Positions 40,357 to 48,900 of a DNA stretch of 49,346 nucleotides are shown here, one piece after another. How positions within the stretch are numbered: the first letter of the stretch is position 1; the number at the start of each line of letters is the position of its first letter. Both the position numbers and the translations under genes were made by a program. The DNA is from Tissierellaceae bacterium (GTDB lineage Bacteria; Bacillota; Clostridia; Tissierellales; Tissierellaceae). The stretch is from assembly GCA_029257065.1 (NCBI GenBank), contig JARIDA010000049.1:1-49346 (forward strand). The letters are read 5' to 3'. The notes under the pieces were generated by a model. It was not told where the DNA came from and ran no database searches. It saw only the letters and a list, made by a program, of their open reading frames with translations.

Positions 40357-41589
40357 ATGAAAGCGGAAATAATATCTATTGGAACAGAAATAACAACTGG
40401 AAGTACTTTAAATACAAATAGTTATTTTATATCCAACTCTCTATTAGAATATGGATTTGAAACTACCCATCAAACCAGTGTTGATGACAATATAGAAAGA
40501 TTAAAAAAAGTTATAGAAATAGCTTTAGATCGATCAGATTTAATTATTACAACAGGTGGATTAGGTCCAACAGAAGATGATTTAACAAAAGAAACGGTTG
40601 CAGATTATTTGAATTTAAAATTAAAAAAAGATGAAGATATGAAACGAAAAATAATACAATTATTAGGTAAGTACAAAAATATACCTAAGAATAATTTTAA
40701 ACAAGCTAATTTAATAGAAAATAGTAAATTTCTTAAAAACACGGTGGGTACGGCACCAGGAATTTATTTAGAGCATGGTGATAAAACTATAATATTATTA
40801 CCTGGTCCTCCAAGAGAGATGGAAGTAATGTTTTTAAATGAAGTTATTCCCAATTTAAAGAAAAATGATATTAAAATAATAAAAAAGTCAATAAACTTAA
40901 CTGGCATAGGAGAATCTTTGGTTGAAGAAAAAATAAAGGATATCATCAAAATGTATGATGATATAGAAGTTGCTACATTTGGAAAAATCCAAGGTGTAGA
41001 AATTAAAATGATAGGCAGAGGTTCGGATTTAAATATATTGGAAAATAAAATTAATCATTTACAAAGATTAATTGATACAAGATTTACTGATAAAGTTTAT
41101 TCTTATAATAATGAACCTATTGAAAAAATAGTTTTTGAATTATTAGAAAAAAATAATCTGAAAATATCATTTGCTGAATCTTGTACTGGTGGACTGTTAA
41201 GTAGTAAATTTATAAGACAATCAGGAATATCTAAAGTTTTTGATAGATCTTTTGTAACATATAGCAATAAATCTAAAATGGAAGAATTGAATGTTTCTGA
41301 AGAAACTTTATTAAGTTTTGGAGCTGTAAGTAAAGAAACCTCTATAGAAATGCTTAAAGGAGTATTAAATAGAGAAGATACAGACCTGGCAGTATCAATA
41401 ACTGGAATAGCAGGTCCTCGGTCAGACTCCACTAATAAGCCGGTAGGTTTAATATATGTATCTATTGGTAATGCAAATAAAACAATCACTAAGAAATTAG
41501 AATTTAATGGTAATAGACGAAGTATACAGGATCGTGTAGTTGATTATGCTTTATTTGAAATAAGAAAATTTATACTTAATAATTATTGA
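40357..41589 (+). CDS. cinA: CinA (competence/damage-inducible protein; NMN amidohydrolase family)
   Basis: 'ISIGTEITTGSTLNTNSYFIS', 'ITTGGLGPTEDDLTKE', 'SFAESCTGGLLSSKF'. Confidence 0.95.
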   Translation: MKAEIISIGTEITTGSTLNTNSYFISNSLLEYGFETTHQTSVDDNIERLKKVIEIALDRSDLIITTGGLGPTEDDLTKETVADYLNLKLKKDEDMKRKIIQLLGKYKNIPKNNFKQANLIENSKFLKNTVGTAPGIYLEHGDKTIILLPGPPREMEVMFLNEVIPNLKKNDIKIIKKSINLTGIGESLVEEKIKDIIKMYDDIEVATFGKIQGVEIKMIGRGSDLNILENKINHLQRLIDTRFTDKVYSYNNEPIEKIVFELLEKNNLKISFAESCTGGLLSSKFIRQSGISKVFDRSFVTYSNKSKMEELNVSEETLLSFGAVSKETSIEMLKGVLNREDTDLAVSITGIAGPRSDSTNKPVGLIYVSIGNANKTITKKLEFNGNRRSIQDRVVDYALFEIRKFILNNY

Positions 41590-41614
41590 CTAAGTAGCTA
41601 GTTTGTTGTATTAT
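41586..41614 (+). promoter_or_regulatory. Sigma-A-type promoter for recA
   Basis: TTGACT - 17 nt - TATTAT. Confidence 0.8.
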
Positions 41615-41627
41615 ATATCTAGCGGAT

Positions 41628-41641
41628 AGAACTTATGTTCG
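41628..41641 (+). promoter_or_regulatory. LexA (SOS) box, Gram-positive type
   Basis: AGAACTTATGTTCG: intact GAAC-N4-GTTC dyad just downstream of the predicted recA TSS. Confidence 0.85.
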
Positions 41642-41674
41642 GAGGGAGGGAATTCAGTTTAACTGAATACAATT

Positions 41675-42781
41675 ATGAGTGAAAATAAAGAAAAAGAAAA
41701 AGCAGTTGATATGGCTTTAAGTCAAATAGAAAAACAATTTGGAAAAGGTTCCATAATGAGATTAGGTGAAAATGTTAAATTAAATATTGACTTTATTCCT
41801 ACAGGATCATTGGCTTTAGATATTGCCTTGGGAATAGGTGGGATTCCAAGAGGAAGGATTATAGAAATATATGGTCCAGAATCTTCAGGTAAAACAACCG
41901 TTGCATTACATGCAATAGCTGAAGCACAAAAAGAAGGTGGAATAGCTGCATTTATAGATGCAGAGCATGCTTTAGATCCAGGATATGCTAAGAACTTAGG
42001 AGTAGATGTAGAAAACTTAATAGTATCTCAACCAGATACTGGAGAACAAGCACTAGAAATAGCAGAGGCATTAGTGCGAAGTGGTGCAGTTGATATTATA
42101 GTTGTGGACTCTGTAGCTGCCTTAGTTCCAAAAGTTGAAATTGAGGGTGAAATGGGAGATAGTCACATGGGTTTACAAGCTCGACTTATGTCTCAGGCAC
42201 TTAGAAAATTAGCAGGGGCTATAAGTAAATCTAATGCAAGTATAGTTTTTATAAATCAATTAAGAGAGAAGATAGGTGTAATGTTTGGAAGTCCAGAAAC
42301 AACTACAGGTGGTCGCGCTTTAAAGTTCTATGCTAGTGTTAGACTAGATATAAGAAGAATAGAAACTCTTAAAGAAGGAGATCAGATGATAGGTAATAGG
42401 ACAAGAATAAGAGTCGTAAAAAATAAAGTTGCCCCACCATTCAAACAAGCTGAATTTGATATAATGTATGGAACAGGCATATCAAAAGAAGGAAATATTT
42501 TAGATGTAGGTGTGGATTCAGAAATAATTGATAAAGCAGGTTCTTGGTATAGTTATGGTGAACATAGATTAGGCCAAGGTAGAGAAAATTCTAAAAACTT
42601 TTTACTTGATAATCCAGAAATATTAAATGAAATCGAAAGAAAAATACGAGTAGAACATGAATTATTAGATGATGAAGAGTTAGAACAATTAAAAAAAGAA
42701 AAAGCTGCAAAAGAAGAAGCTGCTAAAAAAGAAGAATTAAAAAATAACAAAGAAAAAGAAGAAAAGAAAGATAAAAAATAA
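41675..42781 (+). CDS. recA: Recombinase RecA
   Basis: '[14 protein letters not shown]', '[24 protein letters not shown]', '[36 protein letters not shown]'. Confidence 0.99.
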   Translation: MSENKEKEKAVDMALSQIEKQFGKGSIMRLGENVKLNIDFIPTGSLALDIALGIGGIPRGRIIEIYGPESSGKTTVALHAIAEAQKEGGIAAFIDAEHALDPGYAKNLGVDVENLIVSQPDTGEQALEIAEALVRSGAVDIIVVDSVAALVPKVEIEGEMGDSHMGLQARLMSQALRKLAGAISKSNASIVFINQLREKIGVMFGSPETTTGGRALKFYASVRLDIRRIETLKEGDQMIGNRTRIRVVKNKVAPPFKQAEFDIMYGTGISKEGNILDVGVDSEIIDKAGSWYSYGEHRLGQGRENSKNFLLDNPEILNEIERKIRVEHELLDDEELEQLKKEKAAKEEAAKKEELKNNKEKEEKKDKK

Positions 42782-42785
42782 TTAA

Positions 42786-42845
42786 ATAATATCATAAACA
42801 AGAAGCCAATTGAATATTCAATTGGCTTCTTGTTTATGATATTAT
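42786..42845. repeat. 60-bp perfect palindrome between recA and the Mre11-like gene
   Basis: ATAATATCATAAACAAGAAGCCAATTGAAT|ATTCAATTGGCTTCTTGTTTATGATATTAT; all 30 bp per arm match. The inner part may act as the recA terminator. Confidence 0.95.
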
Positions 42846-42880
42846 AGTTATATACAGTGAATTTAGATGAGGAGATATAT

Positions 42881-43864
42881 ATGAGGATACTATTTTTTAC
42901 AGATACACATATTAGAGGAAATAATCCAGCTAATAGGATTGATGATTATATGAATTCATTAGAATTAAAAATAAAAGAAATAATACAATTAGTAATTGAT
43001 TTAGATGTAGATTTTATATTACATGGTGGGGATATATTTGACCGACCAGATATATCGATTTCCGTGGTAAATAGATTTGTTAAGTTGTTCAACCAATTTA
43101 AGGCTCCACTTTACTTTATAAGTGGTAATCATGATATATATGGGCATAACCCAGATACTATTTATAGAACTACATTGAGTCTTCTTGATATAGTTGACGT
43201 AGTAAATATGGTAAATAGAGAAGATATTTTTATTTTAGAAAAAGATGATCTAAAAGTACAATTAACTGGACAACCATATGTATATGATATTGATGGAAAT
43301 GAAAAGGATAAATACTATTATCCACCTAATATAGAAAAGCATATAGATTATTCAATCCATATGGTTCATGGACTATTGGTAGATAAACCTTTTATAAAAG
43401 GAGTACCTTATACTCTAGTAGAAGATATTCAAAATACTCCTGCTGATATTACATTATCTGGTCATTACCATTCTGGATTTAAAACTATAAATATAAATGG
43501 GAAGTATTTTATTAATCCAGGAAGTATTGCTAGAATAAGTAATACTACTAAAGAGATGAGAAGGAAGCCTAAAGTAATATTATTAGAATTAAATGATGAT
43601 ATAAATATCAAGGAAATATATTTAAAATCTGCTAAACCTGGTATAGAAATTTTAGATAGAAGCAAACTAGAAGAAGCAGGTTATCAAAGTGAAAGAATTT
43701 ATGAATTTCAACAAGGAATAAATTCTGCTATTAATTTTGAAAAGTTAGATATTAATGAAGTATTAATGGAGGTTTCTAATGCTGAAAATGTTGAAGAATC
43801 AGTGAAAAAAGAGGCGCTTAGAAGAATATCAGAAATTCAAATGAAAGGACTGGATGATAATTAA
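42881..43864 (+). CDS. Mre11/SbcD-like metallophosphoesterase
   Basis: 'ILFFTDTHIRGNNPANRIDDY', 'DFILHGGDIFDRPD', 'YFISGNHDIYGHN', 'DITLSGHYHSGF', 'YFINPGSIAR'; ATG at 42881 after GAGGAGA. Confidence 0.9.
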   Translation: MRILFFTDTHIRGNNPANRIDDYMNSLELKIKEIIQLVIDLDVDFILHGGDIFDRPDISISVVNRFVKLFNQFKAPLYFISGNHDIYGHNPDTIYRTTLSLLDIVDVVNMVNREDIFILEKDDLKVQLTGQPYVYDIDGNEKDKYYYPPNIEKHIDYSIHMVHGLLVDKPFIKGVPYTLVEDIQNTPADITLSGHYHSGFKTININGKYFINPGSIARISNTTKEMRRKPKVILLELNDDINIKEIYLKSAKPGIEILDRSKLEEAGYQSERIYEFQQGINSAINFEKLDINEVLMEVSNAENVEESVKKEALRRISEIQMKGLDDN

Positions 43865-45328
43865 ATGAAGTATATTAAAAAAGTCGTTTTAGAAAACTTC
43901 CAATCTCATAAATATACAGAAGTTGAATTTGATAGTAGATTAAATATAATTGTGGGAGACTCTGATAGTGGTAAAACTGCAATATTCAGAGGAATTAAAT
44001 GGGTTTTATATAATGAACCTTTAGGGGACTTTTTCATTAGAGAAGGCAGCAATAGCTGTAAAGTAACTATAGTTTTAAATGATCAAACAGTTGTAGAGAG
44101 ATTTAGAAGTAAGAGTAAAAATTCTTATCATTTATACTTACCCAATGAAAAAGAAGCTGTATTTGAAGGTTTTGGACACAATGTACCCTATGAGATAAGC
44201 AAAGCTATAGGAATACAAAGGATTAACTTGGATAAAGATAGGGTTAGAAGTGTAAATTTATCTGAACAACTTGATGGAGCTTTTCTACTGTCAGAAAGTG
44301 GATCTATTAAAGCTAGTTCAATAGGTAGACTTGTAGGTGTTAATATAATAGATGACGCCTTAAGAAAGAGTTTAAATGATAGTAGAAGATTAACAATAGA
44401 AAACAACTCTATTCAATCTTCTATTATAGAATTAAAAGAAGAATTATCGTCATATGATTATTTAGAAGATTTAGAGAAAAAATTGCAATACCTTAAAAAT
44501 ATAAGAGAAAAGATAAATATTAAAATTATTAAAAAAAATAAAATGATAAATTTATTCAAAGAATATAAGGTTATACTATTATCTAAAGAAGAAAGTAAAC
44601 ATATTTTAATTAAAACAACTAATATAAAATCTTTACAAGATAAGATAAATGAAATTCAAAATTTAATATATAGGAAAAATAATTTAAGTTTAAAAAATAA
44701 ATATTATTTAGAAGTTATTAATAATATAAGAGAAAATAAATTTATGGAAAAATCACTAAAGAATATTGAACTTAGTTCAGAACTTATAAAACAATTAAAT
44801 TTGCATTTAGATAACTTTCACAATCTAGTAAAGTCAAAAAAACTATACATTTATAATAGAGATTCAATTAAGTCAATACAAGATAATTTGTCCAGGATAA
44901 ATAAAATTACTTTGTCAGAAAATAAATATCATGAAATAGAAAATAAATATAGATATTATAAAAAACTTATTAAAATTAATAGTCAGAAAAAAGATATAGA
45001 GAAAAGATTAAAAATTGGTAATGTTTTTACAAATAATTTTAAACAAATAGATAAAATTCATAATATTAATTTCGAAATTACTAAAAAAACATCTAGACTT
45101 ATAAATATAAAAAAACAACAATACAATTATCTAGAAATTAAAAATATTAAAAATGAAATTATTGAGAATATAGAAAAAGATAAAATTAAAACAACAGAAC
45201 TATTAACAAAATATAAGATGATTTTATCAAAACAGGAAACATGCCCACTTTGTTTTAGTAGTATAGATGAAGATAGGATAAATAATATAATTAAAAGTTA
45301 TGAGGAGGATTTAAATTATGAACTATGA
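43865..45328 (+). CDS. N-terminal half of a Rad50/SbcC-like ATPase (Walker A, long helical region, CxxC hook)
   Basis: 'MKYIKKVVLENFQSHKYTEVEFDSRLNIIVGDSDSGKTAIFRGIKWVLYN' (Walker A) and near-terminal 'QETCPLCFSSIDEDRI' (CxxC, Cys codon at 45242); no signature motif or Walker B in this ORF. Confidence 0.88.
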   Translation: MKYIKKVVLENFQSHKYTEVEFDSRLNIIVGDSDSGKTAIFRGIKWVLYNEPLGDFFIREGSNSCKVTIVLNDQTVVERFRSKSKNSYHLYLPNEKEAVFEGFGHNVPYEISKAIGIQRINLDKDRVRSVNLSEQLDGAFLLSESGSIKASSIGRLVGVNIIDDALRKSLNDSRRLTIENNSIQSSIIELKEELSSYDYLEDLEKKLQYLKNIREKINIKIIKKNKMINLFKEYKVILLSKEESKHILIKTTNIKSLQDKINEIQNLIYRKNNLSLKNKYYLEVINNIRENKFMEKSLKNIELSSELIKQLNLHLDNFHNLVKSKKLYIYNRDSIKSIQDNLSRINKITLSENKYHEIENKYRYYKKLIKINSQKKDIEKRLKIGNVFTNNFKQIDKIHNINFEITKKTSRLINIKKQQYNYLEIKNIKNEIIENIEKDKIKTTELLTKYKMILSKQETCPLCFSSIDEDRINNIIKSYEEDLNYEL

Positions 45329-45566
45329 AGAAGAATTAAATATTTTAAAAAATGATTTAGAAAAAGCAAAAGGGCTTAAATATCAAGCTGAAGCAAGATT
45401 AGAACAATTAAATAACCAAGAAAAACAAATCATAGAAGAATTAAATGAATTAGGGGTAAAACCAGAGAATCTAGAGTCCGAGATAGAAAAGCTTGATAAA
45501 GAAATAAGAAGTTTATTTAAAGAAGCTAATGAGTATTTGCCTAAAGATTTATTGGAAAAGAAGTGA
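45318..45566 (+). CDS. Small coiled-coil protein of the split Rad50-like cassette
   Basis: 82 aa, heptad-like Glu/Leu/Lys pattern; own SD AGGAGG 9-10 nt upstream; overlaps the previous stop in a different frame. Confidence 0.75.
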   Translation: MNYEEELNILKNDLEKAKGLKYQAEARLEQLNNQEKQIIEELNELGVKPENLESEIEKLDKEIRSLFKEANEYLPKDLLEKK

Positions 45567-45570
45567 TTAG

Positions 45571-46236
45571 ATGATAATCAATAACTTAAATGAATTGGAT
45601 ATTCAGATAGATCGGATAAATAATCATTTAATAAAAGAAAAAGGTAAATCCGAGAAAATAAAAGAACAGTTAACTAATAATAAATCTAATTCTCAAGAGA
45701 TTTTATTGGAAATAAATTTATTAGAAAAAGTTAATTTATTATTTCAAAGAACATCTGAATTTGCAAGAAATCAAGCTAAATTACAAATAGAATCTTTGGT
45801 TACAAATTGTCTAGAGTTTGTATTTGATGATAATATAAAATTTGAAATAGAAATTAAGGAATTAAATGGACGTCCACATGCCAAATTCTATGTGGTTACA
45901 AATCAGGGAGAAAATGAAGTGAGATTAGAGCCAGAGTTATCAAGAGGTGGGGGAGTAGTTGATGTTGTTTCTTTAGCATTAAGAATAGCTTTTCTAGAAA
46001 TTCATAAACCTAAAATAGAAGGCCCATTGATGTTAGATGAACCAGGTAAACATGTCAGTAGTAATTATATATTTAATGTTTCTAGTTTTTTAAAAAAGGT
46101 TTCAGAATTATTTGGAAGGCAAATTATAATGATAACTCATAATGACTTTTTATCTTCAATAGGAGATAATTCATATATTGTTCAACTTGACAATGGAATT
46201 AGTAATGTTGAACAATTAAAATTAGAAGATATATAA
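45571..46236 (+). CDS. C-terminal half of a Rad50/SbcC-like ATPase (signature, Walker B, D-loop, H-loop)
   Basis: 'LEPELSRGGGVVDVVSLALRIAFLEI' (ABC/SMC signature), 'GPLMLDEPGKHVS' (Walker B/D-loop), 'QIIMITHNDF' (H-loop); no Walker A. Confidence 0.87.
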   Translation: MIINNLNELDIQIDRINNHLIKEKGKSEKIKEQLTNNKSNSQEILLEINLLEKVNLLFQRTSEFARNQAKLQIESLVTNCLEFVFDDNIKFEIEIKELNGRPHAKFYVVTNQGENEVRLEPELSRGGGVVDVVSLALRIAFLEIHKPKIEGPLMLDEPGKHVSSNYIFNVSSFLKKVSELFGRQIIMITHNDFLSSIGDNSYIVQLDNGISNVEQLKLEDI

Positions 46237-46277
46237 TTTTAATTGAATTGAGGATCATCTGATAAATCTGATTTATC

Positions 46278-46306
46278 TTGACTTTATTCATAAAAAGTAA
46301 TAAAAT
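46278..46306 (+). promoter_or_regulatory. Sigma-A-type promoter for rny
   Basis: TTGACT - 17 nt - TAAAAT. Confidence 0.75.
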
Positions 46307-46308
46307 GT

Positions 46309-46340
46309 AGATGTATATTAGTTTTTACTAATATACATCT
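46309..46340 (+). repeat. Perfect 14-bp hairpin at the predicted 5' end of rny mRNA
   Basis: AGATGTATATTAGT-TTTT-ACTAATATACATCT. Confidence 0.88.
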
Positions 46341-46441
46341 GTTAGAAATTTGTTAGGTGAAAAATGAATATGAAATTTATTTGAAATCATTAAAATTAAA
46401 ATTGGAACTTGAAAATTTCATAAATATGGAGGTGTTTAGTT

Positions 46442-47974
46442 ATTAATAGTATAATAGTTTTAGTTATAGGTGCTGCTATAGGTCTTCCTTTAGGTTACTA
46501 TGTTAGAAGACATATAGGTGAAGGAAGAATAAATAATGCAGAAGAGATAGCTAAAAGAACAATTGAAGATGCAGCAAGAGAAGGGGACGCGCAAAAAAAA
46601 GAACTTCTACTTGAGGCTAAAGAAGAAATTCATAAAAGAAGAACAGAAGCAGAACTTGAAAACAGGAAGATTAGAAATGATCTACAGTCCTTTGAGAAAA
46701 GAGTTATTAATAAAGAAGATATTGTAGATAGGAAATCTGAATCTATTGAGAAAAAAGAAATTATGTTAAATAAAAAACTTAAAGATGCAGAAGTAAAAGA
46801 AATAGAAATAGAAGGAATTTATAACAAACAAATAACAGAACTTGAAAGATTATCAGGATTAACTACAGAAGAAGCAAAAGACTTGCTGTTAAATAATATT
46901 GAAAAAGAAATAGTTCATGAATCAGCAGTTCTTATAAAAGAAATGGAAAGTAAAGCTAGAGAAGAAGCTGATAAAAAATCTAGAGAAATTATATCTACGG
47001 CTATCCAAAGATATGCTGCAGATCATGTTGCTGAGACAACGGTAACAGTAGTTACTTTACCTAATGATGAAATGAAGGGTAGAATAATAGGTAGAGAAGG
47101 TAGAAATATTCGAGCATTAGAAACACTTACTGGTATTGACCTTATAATTGACGATACACCTGAAGCAGTTGTTTTATCAGGATTTGATCCTGTAAGACGA
47201 GAAGTTGCAAGAATAGCTTTAGAAAAATTAATTGTTGATGGTAGGATACATCCAGCAAGAATTGAGGAAATGGTTGAAAAGGCCAAAGAAGAAGTAGATA
47301 TGGTTATAAGAGAAGAAGGTGAGCAAGCAGCATTTGATACAAATGTTCATGGAATGAACCCTGAACTTATAAAATATTTAGGTAGATTGAAATATAGAAC
47401 ATCTTATGGACAAAATGTGTTAAAACATTCTATCGAAGTAGCACACTTAGCAGGTATGATGGCTGCAGAATTGGGTGCTAATGTTAAAATTGCTAAAAGA
47501 GCTGGTTTATTACATGATATTGGTAAATCAGTGGATCATGAAGTTGAAGGGCCTCATGTTGAAATAGGGGTTGATTTAGCAAGAAGATATAATGAATCTA
47601 AGGAAGTTATACATGGTATAGAAGCTCACCATGGTGATGTAGAAGCACAGACAGTGGAGGCTATGTTGGTACAAGCTGCGGATGCAATATCTGCTGCGAG
47701 ACCAGGAGCTAGAAGAGAAACTTTAGAAATTTATATTAAAAGATTAGAAAAACTTGAAGAAATAGCTAATTCCTTTGAAGGAGTAGAAAAATCTTATGCT
47801 ATACAAGCTGGTAGAGAAGTTAGGATACTTGTAGAGCCTGAAAAAATCTCCGAAAGTGAAATTGTTAATATGGCAAGGGATATAGGTAAAAGAGTGGAAA
47901 AAGAATTAGATTATCCGGGCCAAATAAAAGTGAATGTAATCCGTGAAACTAGAGCGGTTGAGTATGCTAAATAG
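46442..47974 (+). CDS. rny: Ribonuclease Y, apparent ATT start
   Basis: Full-length frame encodes (M)[48 protein letters not shown]..., KH '[33 protein letters not shown]', HD '[14 protein letters not shown]'; SD GGAGGTG at 46428-46434. No ATG/GTG/TTG in frame between stop 46421 and ATG 46763. Confidence 0.92.
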   Translation: MNSIIVLVIGAAIGLPLGYYVRRHIGEGRINNAEEIAKRTIEDAAREGDAQKKELLLEAKEEIHKRRTEAELENRKIRNDLQSFEKRVINKEDIVDRKSESIEKKEIMLNKKLKDAEVKEIEIEGIYNKQITELERLSGLTTEEAKDLLLNNIEKEIVHESAVLIKEMESKAREEADKKSREIISTAIQRYAADHVAETTVTVVTLPNDEMKGRIIGREGRNIRALETLTGIDLIIDDTPEAVVLSGFDPVRREVARIALEKLIVDGRIHPARIEEMVEKAKEEVDMVIREEGEQAAFDTNVHGMNPELIKYLGRLKYRTSYGQNVLKHSIEVAHLAGMMAAELGANVKIAKRAGLLHDIGKSVDHEVEGPHVEIGVDLARRYNESKEVIHGIEAHHGDVEAQTVEAMLVQAADAISAARPGARRETLEIYIKRLEKLEEIANSFEGVEKSYAIQAGREVRILVEPEKISESEIVNMARDIGKRVEKELDYPGQIKVNVIRETRAVEYAK

Positions 47975-48001
47975 ATGGCAACTTAGTTAATATCCAGAAA
48001 T

Positions 48002-48040
48002 AAAAAAAAGACCTACTTTATAAAGATAGGTCTTTTTTTT
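48002..48040 (+). terminator. Intrinsic terminator after rny
   Basis: AAAAAAAGACCTA...TAGGTCTTTTTTTT. Confidence 0.9.
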
Positions 48041-48064
48041 ATAAATAATTAGGAGTTGATATAT

Positions 48065-48886
48065 ATTAAATTTGATTTACATATACATACAAATTATTCA
48101 GATGGATTGTTTGATCCGATTCAAGTAATAAAATTAGCTAGAGAAAGAGGATTGGATGGTATAGCTATAACTGATCATGATACAATATCTGGAATAGAAG
48201 AAGCGAAAAATTATATTGAGTCTAATTATAAGGGTAATTTTTCATTAGTTCCAGGTATAGAATTTGGATGTATTGATGAAGGGGAAGAAATACATATTTT
48301 AGCCTATTTTATTGATTATAAAAATCCAGAGCTGTTAGATTTAATAGCTAAGCTGAAATTATCAAGAATTAATAGATCTAAAAAAATAATTCAAAAGCTT
48401 AATGAATTAGGAATACCTATATCATTTGATGAAGTTTTAAAAGAGACAAAAGATAATTTGATAGGAAGGCCTCATATAGCAAGAGCATTGATAAAAAAAG
48501 GATATTCTAAAGATATAGCCAATGCATTTGATAAGTATATAGGAGTAGGTAAGCCTGCCTATGTAGATAGATTTAAATTAGGTTTAAGAGAAGTTATTGG
48601 ATTAGTAAATAATATTGGCGGAATATCAGTATTAGCACATCCTGGTTTGTTAAAAGATAAAACCAAGATACAAAAATGTATAGAATTAGGTATAGATGGG
48701 ATAGAGTGTATACACTCTGATCATAGTTATGAGGAAACTAAACACTTTAAAAAAATATGTATAGATAATAATCTTAAAATAACGGGAGGATCTGATTGTC
48801 ATGGACAATATCAAGAAGGAGATCTGTTATTAGGTAATTACTATTTAGAATTAGAAAATATTGATATGTTAAAAAAATCAAAATAA
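48065..48886 (+). CDS. PHP-domain phosphoesterase (TrpH/YciV-like), apparent ATT start
   Basis: 'KFDLHIHTNYSDGLFDPIQVIKLARERGLDGIAITDHDTISGIEEA', 'VPGIEFGC', 'AHPGLL', 'GGSDCHG'; SD AGGAG at 48051-48055. Confidence 0.88.
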   Translation: MKFDLHIHTNYSDGLFDPIQVIKLARERGLDGIAITDHDTISGIEEAKNYIESNYKGNFSLVPGIEFGCIDEGEEIHILAYFIDYKNPELLDLIAKLKLSRINRSKKIIQKLNELGIPISFDEVLKETKDNLIGRPHIARALIKKGYSKDIANAFDKYIGVGKPAYVDRFKLGLREVIGLVNNIGGISVLAHPGLLKDKTKIQKCIELGIDGIECIHSDHSYEETKHFKKICIDNNLKITGGSDCHGQYQEGDLLLGNYYLELENIDMLKKSK

Positions 48887-48900
48887 AGGAGGGATTAGTT

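Noticed and set aside
41103-41489. Antisense ORF of 128 aa opposite cinA (and 123 aa at 21814-22185 opposite frr)
   Set aside because: Chance open frames opposite clearly conserved genes.
43865-46236. Split Rad50-like genes as a pseudogene created by frameshifts
   Set aside because: Motifs intact on both halves, separate starts with an RBS, coding character maintained; breaks lie near the hook. Still needs read-level confirmation.
46763-47974. rny called from ATG 46763 (as in the ORF track)
   Set aside because: Would remove the membrane anchor and coiled coil, although the upstream in-frame sequence clearly encodes RNase Y and has its own SD.
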